From Sphaerochaeta sp. (GTDB lineage: Bacteria; Spirochaetota; Spirochaetia; Sphaerochaetales; Sphaerochaetaceae): a stretch of 64,000 nt of DNA. Made by a program: the position numbers and the translations under genes. Positions 18,985 through 28,262 of this stretch are shown piece after piece (the stretch's first letter is position 1; each line of letters starts with the position of its first letter). Under the pieces are notes generated by a model that saw nothing but the letters and a program-made list of their open reading frames with translations, was not told the origin of the DNA and ran no database searches. The stretch is taken from the NCBI GenBank assembly GCA_022482495.1, contig JAKVPA010000004.1, positions 62,001 through 126,000 on the forward strand, given 5' to 3'.

Positions 18985-19165
18985 AAGAATGCAAATCTGG
19001 AGACGTCTCCTGGCTTACGGCGTTTCCTACTCCGAACCCTTCTCATCCCAGTGGACAATGGATTGTTCGTTTCGTACCGTTTACAGTGGCGGGACCGCCG
19101 GGGATTCTCACCCCGTTCCGTGATTCCAGACCCAGCTGGGTTCAGTATGGGGAAGCGTGGCGGTT
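18985..19165 (-). promoter_or_regulatory. cobalamin (AdoCbl) riboswitch
   Basis: On the minus strand the leader carries the B12 box (GTAAGCCAGGAGAC, 19005-19018). Upstream of it is the conserved core GGTGAGAATCCCCGGCGG then TCCCGCCACTGTAA, with flanking CCCAGCTGGG and GGAACGGGG pairing elements. This matches the cobalamin element and lies just upstream of the TonB-dependent receptor gene. The boundaries are approximate. Binding of the cofactor should switch off the downstream receptor-exbB-exbD-exbD-tonB genes. Confidence 0.93.
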
Positions 19166-19225
19166 TGGTCAATCTGGCAAGGGATACGTGTTCTCTGTTA
19201 TGATAATGGGGAAGAAGGAGCGACT

Positions 19226-19927
19226 ATGAGTCTGCATATCGGAGCGAAGGATGGGGCGATCGCAGAGAAGGTATTGTTGCCGGGGGATCCCCTCAGGGCG
19301 AAATACATCGCAGAGCAGTTTCTGGAGAATCCTGTCTGTTATACCACCATCCGCGGAATGCTGGGGTTCACCGGAACCTACCAGGGAAAACGGGTCAGTG
19401 TGCAGGGGACGGGGATGGGCATCCCTTCCATTTCGATCTACGTGAATGAGCTGCTCCAGTCGTATGGCGTCAAGCGCCTCGTCCGGGTGGGGACATGCGG
19501 TGCCATGACAAAAGGCCTCAATCTTCGTGATCTGGTCATCGCCAACGGCGCGACAACGGACAGCGCGGTGAACCGAGAGCGGTTCGGATCGATCGCCTTC
19601 GCCCCGGTTCCTGATTTCTCCTTGTTGATGGCCGCCTACACCGAAGGAGTGAAGCGGAACATGCCGGTACACGTCGGACAGGTGTTCACCAGCGACTTGT
19701 TCTATGATGACCACCTGAAGGAAAAGACCGATCTCCTGGCGTCCTATGGCGTGCTTGCCTGTGATATGGAAACGGCGGAACTGTATACCTTAGCGGCGAA
19801 ATTCCATGCCCAAGCGCTTACCATCATGACGGTCAGCGACTCGCTGGTCACCGGTGAGGCCGTGCCGCCCGCAGAGCGGGAGACGACGTTCCGTGACATG
19901 ATGCGGTTGGCGTTGGAGATTATTTGA
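19226..19927 (+). CDS. deoD: purine-nucleoside phosphorylase, DeoD type
   Basis: The 233-residue protein has the hexameric PNP signature. [14 protein letters not shown] at 17-30 binds phosphate and is followed by [12 protein letters not shown] near 62. RVGTCGA is near 87, CDMETAEL near 178 holds the ribose-binding Met/Glu, and VSDSLVTGE near 202 carries the catalytic Asp. It cleaves purine (deoxy)nucleosides with phosphate. GAAGGAG precedes the ATG. It is transcribed divergently from the B12 operon. Confidence 0.95.
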   Translation: MSLHIGAKDGAIAEKVLLPGDPLRAKYIAEQFLENPVCYTTIRGMLGFTGTYQGKRVSVQGTGMGIPSISIYVNELLQSYGVKRLVRVGTCGAMTKGLNLRDLVIANGATTDSAVNRERFGSIAFAPVPDFSLLMAAYTEGVKRNMPVHVGQVFTSDLFYDDHLKEKTDLLASYGVLACDMETAELYTLAAKFHAQALTIMTVSDSLVTGEAVPPAERETTFRDMMRLALEII

Positions 19928-20012
19928 AAGGAAAGGGAAGAAGGAGTTTCGATTGTGTTCGGATCGGACTTTGAAAAATCTTGTGATATTCCATTTTCCT
20001 GCGGTCATACTG

Positions 20013-20035
20013 GAGACAATTGCTGGAATTGTCCC
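20013..20035. repeat. short inverted repeat in the deoD-tRNA gap
   Basis: GACAATT and AATTGTC flank a 5-base GCTGG spacer. There is no T run on either strand, so it is more likely an operator or RNA hairpin than a terminator. The rest of 19928-20134 is AT-rich and shows nothing else I can name. Confidence 0.35.
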
Positions 20036-20134
20036 CAATAAGAGGAAATCAAAAACATTTTCCAGATTTGTAAGAAGTTTATATCATCATGTATGATATG
20101 TAGTTGATTGCGTCTTGGAAAAAGTGCATGAGTT

Positions 20135-20207
20135 TGGGTCCGGAAGGATTTGAACCTTCGACCCAAGGATTATGAGTCCTCTGCTCTAACCGCTGAGCTA
20201 CGGGCCC
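20135..20207 (-). tRNA. tRNA with CAT anticodon (Ile2 or elongator Met)
   Basis: The 73-base cloverleaf has acceptor GGGCCCG/CGGACCC, D arm GCTC-AGCGGTTA-GAGC, anticodon stem GAGGA/TCCTT around CTCATAA, and T arm GAAGG-TTCAAAT-CCTTC. The CCA end is not encoded. The short D loop and C4-C5 in the acceptor resemble tRNA-Ile2 (lysidine-modified CAU), but an elongator Met tRNA cannot be excluded by eye. One acceptor position (C4 against A69) is mismatched. Confidence 0.9.
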
Positions 20208-20332
20208 GGAAAACTCCGCGTATGTATGTATAACGGTTTGCGCTGATCTTTTCAAGGCGAAGGGGGATTTCACGGAAAAAACATTGGTGAGGAAGGCCTT
20301 GATGCGTTATGATACAGACCAGAGGTGGTTGT

Positions 20333-21513
20333 ATGCATAAACGGTTGACGCTGGTGCTGGTGTTGGTTCTGCTTGGTGCGATGGTGTTTGCCGCCGGGGA
20401 CTGGCGGTACGTGTTCTGGAATCTTGACCAGCATCCGGAAATCCTCGGAGGATTCCTTCCCACCCAGATCGGCATGGGCGCCGGTTGGAACGGGCTCCAC
20501 TTCATCCCTGACCGCCGCACGGAGATCCAAATGCTTGCCGGTGGCGGGTACTACCAACGCAAGATGTGGCAGAATCCCACCAATGGCCTTCCGTTGGAAG
20601 AGGATACAAATCCTCTGATCTACGACGTCATGGAGTATGAGTGGCGCCTTCGTTTCTCCCAAGGGTTCCTGCCTTCCAACGTGGAAGGAAAAGATCTGTG
20701 GACGGTGTACGCCGGCTACGACGGGTTCTTTACCCGAACGATGGACTCCATGGTGACGGGAGCGTCAAGATCCAACAATGGAACGCATGATGTTGCTTCT
20801 GTTGCGGATTGGTTCTCTCGTACCGTCTTACTACCGCGAACAACGCCTATTACACCGACATGGGGGATTCTCTCCTTACCGTGTTCTTTGCCGGGATCAA
20901 ATGGGACCGGATGGATGACAAACAGACCACCCAGGATGGCATCTATTCCGACCTGAAGGCGGAATACGCGCCGCGGGCGTTGAACAGCGCACTGGATGGG
21001 ACGGCGGAATACTACAGCGTCACCAGCAACACGGTGGTGGCCAAGACGTTGTACGCTTTGGATAACGGAAAAGGAAAGAACCAGTTCTCCATCGTCGCGG
21101 TGGACCGGGTCCATTTCAACTGGACGGATGGGGATGCGGTGCCGATGAAGGCGCAGAAGTCCATTACGCTGGGACGTATCGTGCGGGGGTTCAACTCATT
21201 CTCCTACAACTATCAGTTCACATCGGTGAACAACTTTGACCTTCGTTTCTGTGGCCCGGAAGTCATCCCCAACATAAAAGGGATCCTGCCGCGGATCAAC
21301 CTGTTCTTTGATGCCGGCTATGGATTCGGAAACTACCTGAACACCGATGTATGGGGAGAACAGTTTCTCTCCTCCACCGGCGTACAGGTCACGGTTTCGT
21401 TCTTTGATTTCATCGACCTTGGCCTGCAGTACTCCTATCTGTTCACAGGAACAAACTTCGTGCATTACGGAGACAACCTGGTGATGAGCTGGACGTTCTT
21501 CCTGGATTTCTGA
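20333..21513 (+). CDS. outer-membrane beta-barrel protein, 1-bp frameshift
   Basis: A Sec signal peptide (KRLTLVLVLVLLGAMVFAA) is followed by about 370 residues of alternating aromatic and polar beta strands, with a terminal stretch ending WTFFLDF (final aromatic) as in spirochaete outer-membrane proteins. The frame changes near 20800: one missing base in VASVAD gives the second frame VLSYRLTTANNAYY. No specific family is recognised. It precedes the two-component system and ABC importer by 10 bp, which suggests a porin or surface protein for the same glycan. Confidence 0.65.
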
Positions 21514-21523
21514 GCGCAGGAAT

Positions 21524-23342
21524 ATGCTCCATCGAATGAAAGATCGGCTGGCGCGTTTTTTCAACAATAAGCCGATCGTCTGGAAGTTCATCGTATTGGT
21601 CGCCTGTATCGACGCGTTGGGCTGCTTCATCACCGGTGACATCTACTACCGGTACGCCTCTCGGACGATCCTGCAGAATTCCTCGGACAGCCTCTCCCGG
21701 GAGACTGCCATCGTGGGGGATTACCTGCAGGAAAAGGGCTCGATGCTGCTGACCTCGCTGTTCAGTCTGGTTACCAACAACACGCTCCAGAACAGTGTCT
21801 CCCAGTATTGCTCCGCTCCGACCGGAGAGAACACCACCCGGTTGGTCGCTGAATTGAATGATGACTTGAAACAGACGACGTTCATCAACGGCGGATTCCT
21901 TCGCGGCGTGGTGATGTTCATCAACAACCAGATGTTCTATGATTTTTCGCTGGCGCGAAAGAAACCGGTGGATTTTTCCTCTACGGATTTATACCAAACG
22001 TTCCAGCACCAATCAAAGGGATATTATCTGGGGTTTCCCGCGATGGAGGACCCCTTTTTCATCAAGAATGGAAACGTCATTCCAATTGTGTTCCGTTATG
22101 AGATGCACGAACAGGAAGTGTATGTGGTGGCGTTGGTGGAACAGTCGTATCTTACCTCGTATTTGGAGTCGTATCGTGATCTGACCTTTTTCATCGCCAA
22201 TGGGGACGGCTCCCCGGTGATTCCCTGGGGGTCGGTGTTTGATGGCGTGGTCGGGAAACGGGTGAATGGGAGTGGAGACGTTTCCACAGAGAAACTCAAT
22301 GGGGAACGATATCTTGTCTCCAATACGACCATCCCGGCGTTGGACTGGCATGTGGTGGCCTTTCAAAGCACCCAGGCGATGGTGGAGAAACAACGGGGGT
22401 TGATGCTGTTCGTCATTGTGATTCTTGGGTTGATCAACGCCGTGGGGCTCGCCGTCGTCATCGCGATGAGCCGGACCATCACCCGACCATTGAATCAACT
22501 GGTGGCGTTGATGGAAAAGCCTACCGAGGAGCGGTTCTCCTCCAGTTTCGAGTATCCGTATTCCAATGAGATCGGCAAGCTTTCCTCCCGGTACAACACG
22601 ATGATGGAGGAGATCAAAGATCTGGTGGCCCAGCTGAACGAGAAGATTGAGGATTTGAAAGAAGAGGAAGCTCGGGTGCAGTGGGAGGAAAAACAGCGGG
22701 AACGGGCGGAGTTCAACGCGCTGCAGGCGCAGATCAACCCACACTTCCTGTACAACACGTTGAACTCAATCTCGTGGCTTGCCATGGAGCACAAATCAGA
22801 GGAAGCGGCGATGTTGGCAACTTCGCTGGGACGGTTCTATCAGATCAGCCTGAGCAACGGACGGGAATTCATCACCGTGGGGGAGGAACTGGACCATGTG
22901 ATGCACTACCTAACCATCCAGGGTAATCGGTTCAAGGATGTGTTGTCTTCTGCCATCCAGGTGCCGGAGGAAATGAAGGCGTACAGCATCCTGAAGATTT
23001 TGCTGCAACCCCTGGTTGAAAATGCCATTACCCATGGGATAAAACCATTGGGAAGACAGGGGCATGTCGTGGTTGCGGGAAGTGAGATGAACGATCAGTT
23101 GGAATTCCGAGTGATGGATGACGGAGTAGGAATCTCCGCGGAGCAACTTGAGGTGATCAACGCCCATCTGGAAGCGGGCTTGGCCGATGGCTCCCAGGGA
23201 TACGGGATGTTCAACGTGAACGCCCGGATCAAACTGACCTATGGGAGTGCCTTTGGCGTCCGATTGGAAAGCACCGTGGGCGCCGGGGACGATCGCCATC
23301 GTCCGGATTCCCAAGCGTTCTCCCCAAGAGGAAGTAAGATGA
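21524..23342 (+). CDS. sensor histidine kinase, YesM-like (HPK7), 1-bp frameshift near 3' end
   Basis: An N-terminal transmembrane helix (about 18-40) precedes an extracytoplasmic sensing domain of about 240 residues. A second helix (about 288-308) is followed by HAMP, a coiled coil rich in Glu/Arg, and the His_kinase domain with the phospho-acceptor in QAQINPHFLYNTLNSI. ATPase motifs include LLQPLVENAITHG and DDGVGI. The frame breaks at the G4 run near 23286. Dropping one G gives GAGTIAIVRIPKRSPQEEVR and a TGA at 23340-23342 that overlaps the regulator ATG. Without this correction the two genes look like one fused protein. It is expected to sense an extracellular or periplasmic saccharide. 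Confidence 0.85.
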
Positions 23343-24940
23343 TGCGCATCGTAGTGGCGGATGATGAAGTGGAAATCCGGCGTCTGGTGATCAACAACCT
23401 CAACCAGACGGGCCGGTATATGGTGGTTGGGGAAGCCGGTACGGGTGAGGAAGCGCTTTCCGAGATTCTCCGGACCAAGCCGGACGCGCTGGTCACCGAT
23501 ATCTGCATGCCCCACATGGATGGACTTGAGTTGACCGCAGAACTGGTTCGTCGGGAGATCCCTATCCGGGTGGTTATTGTCAGCGGGTACGATGATTTCA
23601 CCTACGCCAAGAAGGCCATCACCTACGGGGTGGATGATTACCTGCTCAAGCCGTTTCTTCCTTCGGAGCTGTACACCGTGCTGGATGCCATCGCGACCAG
23701 TCTGGCACAACGGCAGTACTGCAACCTGGACCGTGACGCAGCCCGGAAGAAGTTCCTGCAGGTCCTGGCCACCGAAGCGATGGACGCGGCGAAGATCAAG
23801 GAAGGACTGACTTCCCTGGACATCAATCTGACCGGCTACTATTACGTGGCGGGGGTGTGCCGCAACTATGGGGACACCTGCCTCTCGGATGAACAGGCCG
23901 AGCAGCTCTGGTCCGCTGTTTCCTCATGGTTTCCCCAGGTGGAACAGACAGGCTTGCATTGCCAGGGGTTTCTCCTTCCCAACCGGCAGTTCGCTTTGGT
24001 TTGTTCCTTTGAAGGAACCCAGGTGGAAGCGTTCCGTACGGCGTTGGAGGGTATGATCTCCACGCTGTCGGCGAAGATGGAGCGGCAGATGTGCCGGAAG
24101 CTGTGGTGTGGGTTCAGCGAGTTTTATACCTCGCTGACCAAGACTCCGATGGCCAAGGAACAGGCGGAACGGGTGTGGAAACAGTACTACCGGTTCACCC
24201 GCTTCTGCCGCTTCTTTGATGAAGCCCACCCGGAGACGCTGGAGGAAGATCGTATCCGTGAAACCATGAAGGCCGCCATGGAAGTGGTCCGTCAGAAGAC
24301 CTTGACGGCCGATGAGACAGTGTTCGGCAGCATCGAGGTGGTGTTCCAACAGCTCTCCTCCCTTGCCAGGATTGACATCAATGCCATGGAACTCCAGCTG
24401 ACCGGTTTTCTGCTCAAGGTTTCTTCGTTGATCCACGAGGAAGGCACAGGAACCGGAAGCGCCCAGGAGATGCGGCTGTTGGATTACCTCAGGCATGGGG
24501 ATTCCTTTGGCAGCCTGTACGAGGCCCACGAGATCCTGTGCGGCGCCGTCCGGCAATATCTGGACAAACGGGAACGGGACAGACGAAGCGCGCCGCAGAT
24601 CATCGTGGCGTTGGTGAAGAAAAACATCGGAGAGCATCTGGCGGATACCGATCTGGATGTCCGCAAGGCCATCGAAGGTTTGGATTTCAGCGAGAGTTAC
24701 ATCCGCCATGTGTTCAAGCAGACTGAGGGGATGAGCATCAAGGATTATCTGATCAAAACCCGGATGGAGGCGGCGAAACGGCTTCTTGCCGACTCTACCA
24801 CAAAAGTCCAGTATGTATCCCAGCAGACCGGGTTCAAGGACCAGTGTTATTTCTCCCGGGTGTTTTCCGAGTACGCTCACTGTTCTCCTACGGAATACCG
24901 TGAAACAGCAACACGCACGAAAAAGCCGTTTTCTCCATAA
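23339..24940 (+). CDS. response regulator, YesN-like (receiver plus AraC-type HTH)
   Basis: The receiver domain (residues about 2-120) shows the acidic pair in VADDE, the phospho-accepting Asp in ALVTDICMPHMDG and the switch Lys in DDYLLKPF. A middle region of about 260 residues is undefined. A C-terminal AraC-type DNA-binding domain begins near residue 430 and shows FSESYIRHVFKQTEGMSIKDYLIKTR and YFSRVFSEYAHCSPTEYR. It pairs with the upstream kinase and most likely activates the SBP-permease-permease-lyase genes downstream. AGAGGAAGT precedes the ATG pair; either ATG 23339 or ATG 23342 may be used. Confidence 0.88.
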   Translation: MMRIVVADDEVEIRRLVINNLNQTGRYMVVGEAGTGEEALSEILRTKPDALVTDICMPHMDGLELTAELVRREIPIRVVIVSGYDDFTYAKKAITYGVDDYLLKPFLPSELYTVLDAIATSLAQRQYCNLDRDAARKKFLQVLATEAMDAAKIKEGLTSLDINLTGYYYVAGVCRNYGDTCLSDEQAEQLWSAVSSWFPQVEQTGLHCQGFLLPNRQFALVCSFEGTQVEAFRTALEGMISTLSAKMERQMCRKLWCGFSEFYTSLTKTPMAKEQAERVWKQYYRFTRFCRFFDEAHPETLEEDRIRETMKAAMEVVRQKTLTADETVFGSIEVVFQQLSSLARIDINAMELQLTGFLLKVSSLIHEEGTGTGSAQEMRLLDYLRHGDSFGSLYEAHEILCGAVRQYLDKRERDRRSAPQIIVALVKKNIGEHLADTDLDVRKAIEGLDFSESYIRHVFKQTEGMSIKDYLIKTRMEAAKRLLADSTTKVQYVSQQTGFKDQCYFSRVFSEYAHCSPTEYRETATRTKKPFSP

Positions 24941-25018
24941 AACACAATCGTTTCCCCAATGTACGGTTTGGTCAGGCGGTCTACGCTGAAACTACCAACT
25001 TTCAAAAAGGAGAGGGAT

Positions 25019-26392
25019 ATGAAGAAAGTGATTTTGGGCGTGCTGTGCTTCTGCATGGCTGTGTCGTTGGCGTTCGCCGGCGGCGCTTCGGAATCCACTT
25101 CCGGTACGGATCAGGCTTCCACGAAGAAGACGGTGGTCCGTTTCTGGACGATCGACCGGCATGACGCCGCCTTCTGGCAGCCGAAGTTCGATGAATTCAA
25201 TGCGACGAATACCGATAACATTGAGGCGAAGTATGAGATTTACTCGGACAACTACATCGCCGCGGTGGATATGGCGTTCCAGACGGGAGAAGCCCCGGAC
25301 ATGATGAAACTGGATGTTGGCTTCTACAACAAGTACCTGGCGCAGGGCAAATTCGAAGACCTGTTCCCCTACATGGATGACGACACCAAGGCGATGATCC
25401 AGACGGTGTTGTTCAAGGGGTACAACTACATCGATGGAAAATGCTACTACGTTCCTACGGGCAACTCCTGTTTCCGTCTGTTCTACAACAAGGCGATCTT
25501 CGACCGGCTCGGCCTGAAGGTCCCCACCACGCTGGATGAGATGGTCCAGTGCGCAAAGACTATTACGGAAAAGCTCAGCGGAGAGGGAATCTACGGCTTT
25601 GCCTGCAACCTGAAGAGCCCGACCAGCGGTTTGAAACGGTCGTTTGAGCCGATGAGTGAGCTTTCGTTGGATTTGGCGCTGGGATTTGATTTCTCCACCG
25701 GCAAATACGAGTTTGAGCGTCTGAAGCCGATTGTCAGTGCCTGGAAGGAAATGATGAAGTACGCCTTCCCCGGATGCGAGTCGCTGGACATCGATCCGCT
25801 GCGCACCCAGTTCGCAGCCGGAAAGATCGGTATGTACATTTCGTACACCCATGCCGAGCCTGGCGTGTACGCCTCCCAGTTCCCGATGGCCGATGGCCAG
25901 GATTGGGGCTGCGCCTACATCCCCATCCTGAATGGTGAGTATCAGGGGAAGTCCAACTTCACCGCCACCCCGGCGTTCCTGATGAACTCCGCCAGCAAGA
26001 ACAAGGATGCCGCGTGGAAAGCGTACAAGGCCGTGATCCTCAATCCGGTCAACCTTCGCCAGCACTACGAGCAGGGCTATGGCATCGGTTTGATCCCCGC
26101 AGCCGTCAATGGCGCCGTACCGGGAAAGAAGTACCAGGAGTATCCGGCGTTGCTCAGAAGTGACCATGATTCGTTGTGGCCGTTGACCCCGACAGAGAAA
26201 TACCCCCAGGGTATCATCATCGAAGGGTTGAGCTACTACGATACCATCGCGTCGTTGATCGCCGGTCAGGGGGATATCGACAAGGGACTTGCTGATCTGT
26301 CCAACCGATACAACACCGCCTATCAGAAGGCGATCAAGGATGGACTCGCAACGGATCTGACCATCGCGGGATTCACCAGCAGGGATCTTTGA
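25019..26392 (+). CDS. sugar ABC transporter substrate-binding protein
   Basis: The 457-residue protein has a signal peptide ending in SLAFAGGAS, without a clear lipobox cysteine. A family-1 extracellular solute-binding fold follows, with VVRFWTIDRHDAAFW, APDMMKLDVGFYNKYL and the mid-domain SYTHAEPGVYASQFPM. It captures an oligosaccharide for the two permeases that follow. AAAGGAGAGGG precedes the ATG. No ATP-binding subunit is encoded here, so a shared ATPase elsewhere (MsmK/UgpC type) is expected. Confidence 0.9.
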   Translation: MKKVILGVLCFCMAVSLAFAGGASESTSGTDQASTKKTVVRFWTIDRHDAAFWQPKFDEFNATNTDNIEAKYEIYSDNYIAAVDMAFQTGEAPDMMKLDVGFYNKYLAQGKFEDLFPYMDDDTKAMIQTVLFKGYNYIDGKCYYVPTGNSCFRLFYNKAIFDRLGLKVPTTLDEMVQCAKTITEKLSGEGIYGFACNLKSPTSGLKRSFEPMSELSLDLALGFDFSTGKYEFERLKPIVSAWKEMMKYAFPGCESLDIDPLRTQFAAGKIGMYISYTHAEPGVYASQFPMADGQDWGCAYIPILNGEYQGKSNFTATPAFLMNSASKNKDAAWKAYKAVILNPVNLRQHYEQGYGIGLIPAAVNGAVPGKKYQEYPALLRSDHDSLWPLTPTEKYPQGIIIEGLSYYDTIASLIAGQGDIDKGLADLSNRYNTAYQKAIKDGLATDLTIAGFTSRDL

Positions 26393-26409
26393 TTCCTGTC
26401 TCTTCATTC

Positions 26410-26450
26410 GGAAGGAGGTCGCTCACGCAGATGCGTGGGCGATGCCTTCC
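26410..26450 (+). promoter_or_regulatory. intercistronic RNA hairpin between the binding protein and permease genes
   Basis: GGAAGG (26410) pairs with CCTTCC (26445-26450), with an inner CACGCA/TGCGTG stem and TCGC/GCGA pairing between. There is no T run, so this is not a simple terminator. Such hairpins can protect the upstream mRNA and lower permease expression relative to the binding protein. Confidence 0.55.
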
Positions 26451-26467
26451 TGCTTCTTGAGGTTATC

Positions 26468-27382
26468 ATGCAGACAAAAACACTGAGAAAACTCCGGGAT
26501 TCCCGTGAAGCGTACAGCTTGTTGTTGCCAAATCTGATCCTGTTCGGATGCTTCACGTTGTTTCCCGTCTTCTGGACGCTGAAATTCATGTTCTACCGCT
26601 ACGGCGGCGCGGGGACGACACCCGTCTTCATCGGACTCCAGAACTTCGCCCGGGTACTCCGGGACAAGCTGTTCTGGTCGGCGGCGTTGCACACGTTGAT
26701 CTACGCGTCAGGGAAGATCCTCATCACCATTCCGCTTTCCTTCGCGCTGGCGTATATCCTGAACACCAGACTGAAAGGGAGGGGCATGTTCCAGAGCCTG
26801 GTGTTTTTGCCCACCATCATGAGTTCGGCGGTCATGGGCTTGGTGTTCTACCTGCTGTTCAATGTGTACAACGGAGACGTCAACCGTTTTTTGATGGCGG
26901 CCAAGGTCATCAAGGCGCCGATAAACTGGTTTGACAAGGATCATGCGATGATGACGTTGATCCTCGTCGCTGTCTGGGGAGCTTTGGGAAACTACATGGT
27001 CTATTTCATCGCAGGTCTCCAGCAGATTCCCACGGAGACGCTGGAAAGCGCCGCGATGGATGGCGCGACGGGATTCAAACGCCTGTGGTACATCACCATC
27101 CCGATGATGGGACCGGTGGTCAAGATCATTTTGATGCTCGCCATCGCCAACGCGTTCAACGACATCAACATAGTGCTGGTCCTAACCGAAGGCGGGCCGT
27201 ACAACTCCACCATGGTGATGACTCTGTACGCCTACATGTTCTTCTTCCCGGTTTCCAGTTCGACTATCCCGATGACCCAGTATGGGTATGGTGCCAGCGT
27301 CAGCTTCTCCTCTGCGGTGATCGCCGCTCTGGTGACATTGCTGTTCTTCCGCTTCTCCAAGAAATTGGAAGACATTTATTGA
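26468..27382 (+). CDS. sugar ABC transporter permease, MalF/UgpA type
   Basis: The 304-residue protein has six predicted membrane helices and the EAA loop reading TLESAAMDGATGFKRLWYITIPMMGP at about residues 195-220, the contact for the ATPase. ATG 26468 follows TTGAGGTTATC. It forms the translocation pore with the next gene. The EAA motif and order (SBP, MalF-like, MalG-like) are standard for CUT1 importers. Confidence 0.92.
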   Translation: MQTKTLRKLRDSREAYSLLLPNLILFGCFTLFPVFWTLKFMFYRYGGAGTTPVFIGLQNFARVLRDKLFWSAALHTLIYASGKILITIPLSFALAYILNTRLKGRGMFQSLVFLPTIMSSAVMGLVFYLLFNVYNGDVNRFLMAAKVIKAPINWFDKDHAMMTLILVAVWGALGNYMVYFIAGLQQIPTETLESAAMDGATGFKRLWYITIPMMGPVVKIILMLAIANAFNDINIVLVLTEGGPYNSTMVMTLYAYMFFFPVSSSTIPMTQYGYGASVSFSSAVIAALVTLLFFRFSKKLEDIY

Positions 27383-27392
27383 GGTGACTGAC

Positions 27393-28241
27393 ATGGTGGA
27401 AACAAAGAAAAACAACTTCCTGTACTATCTGCTCAGTTACTTGTTCGTGCTCCTGATGGTCTGCTTCACCTGCTATCCGATCCTGTACACCATCATCGGG
27501 TCATTCAAGACCAACGCGGAGCTTACCCAGGGTGGCCACTTCTTCCCCAAAACCTGGCACCCGGAGAACTACGCCAGGGCATTGGGGGAGGGAAACTTCC
27601 TCCGTTATGCGCTGAACAGCATCATCGTCAGCCTCTCGGTGATGGCATTGGCCGTGGTGACCACGTCGATGGCAGGTTATACGTATGCGCGCAAACAGTT
27701 CATCGGCAAAAAGGTGTTGCTCTGGCTGTACACCTCGTTGGTGTTCATCGCGTTGGGCGCGGTGACGTTGTATCCTACCTACCGGATCCTGATGCTGACC
27801 CATCTGAACAAATCGTTGCTTGGCTTGATCTTCGCCTTGGTCGGTGGTCAGATTCCCAACGTGCTTCTGGTGATGGGCTTCGTCAAGACGATCCCTTCAT
27901 CCATCGATGAGGCGGCGATTATCGACGGGTGTACGCCGTATGCGGTGTTTTTCCGGATCATTTTGCCACTCCTCAAGCCAATCTTGGCCGTGGTGGCGTT
28001 GTTCACGTTCCGCTCGTCGTGGAACGACTATTTGATCAGCTTCATCCTTTCCATTTTCTCACCGAACATCAAGACGTTGACGGTGGCGGTCGTCCAGCTG
28101 AAGTACGCCACCAACGCCGCGGCGGAATGGCACATCATGCTGGCCGGCGCGTCGCTTTCCATCATCCCGATTCTCATCCTGTACACCTTCGCCCACAAGC
28201 AGTTTATCGGTGGCTTGACGGTGGGCGCGGTAAAGGGCTGA
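27393..28241 (+). CDS. sugar ABC transporter permease, MalG/UgpE type
   Basis: The 282-residue protein has six helices, with the EAA loop SSIDEAAIIDGCTPYAVFFRIILPLLKP near residue 172. ATG 27393 lies 8 bp after GAGG and 10 bp after the upstream permease stop; a GTG at 27384 is possible. It is the partner permease of the CUT1-type importer. Confidence 0.92.
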   Translation: MVETKKNNFLYYLLSYLFVLLMVCFTCYPILYTIIGSFKTNAELTQGGHFFPKTWHPENYARALGEGNFLRYALNSIIVSLSVMALAVVTTSMAGYTYARKQFIGKKVLLWLYTSLVFIALGAVTLYPTYRILMLTHLNKSLLGLIFALVGGQIPNVLLVMGFVKTIPSSIDEAAIIDGCTPYAVFFRIILPLLKPILAVVALFTFRSSWNDYLISFILSIFSPNIKTLTVAVVQLKYATNAAAEWHIMLAGASLSIIPILILYTFAHKQFIGGLTVGAVKG

Positions 28242-28262
28242 GCGGGCAAGAAGGAGCATGGT

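Noticed and set aside
21524-24940. A single hybrid histidine kinase-response regulator of 1138 residues
   Set aside because: The joint lacks any linker logic, and one base less in a G run gives a normal kinase end and an overlapping start; I report two genes.
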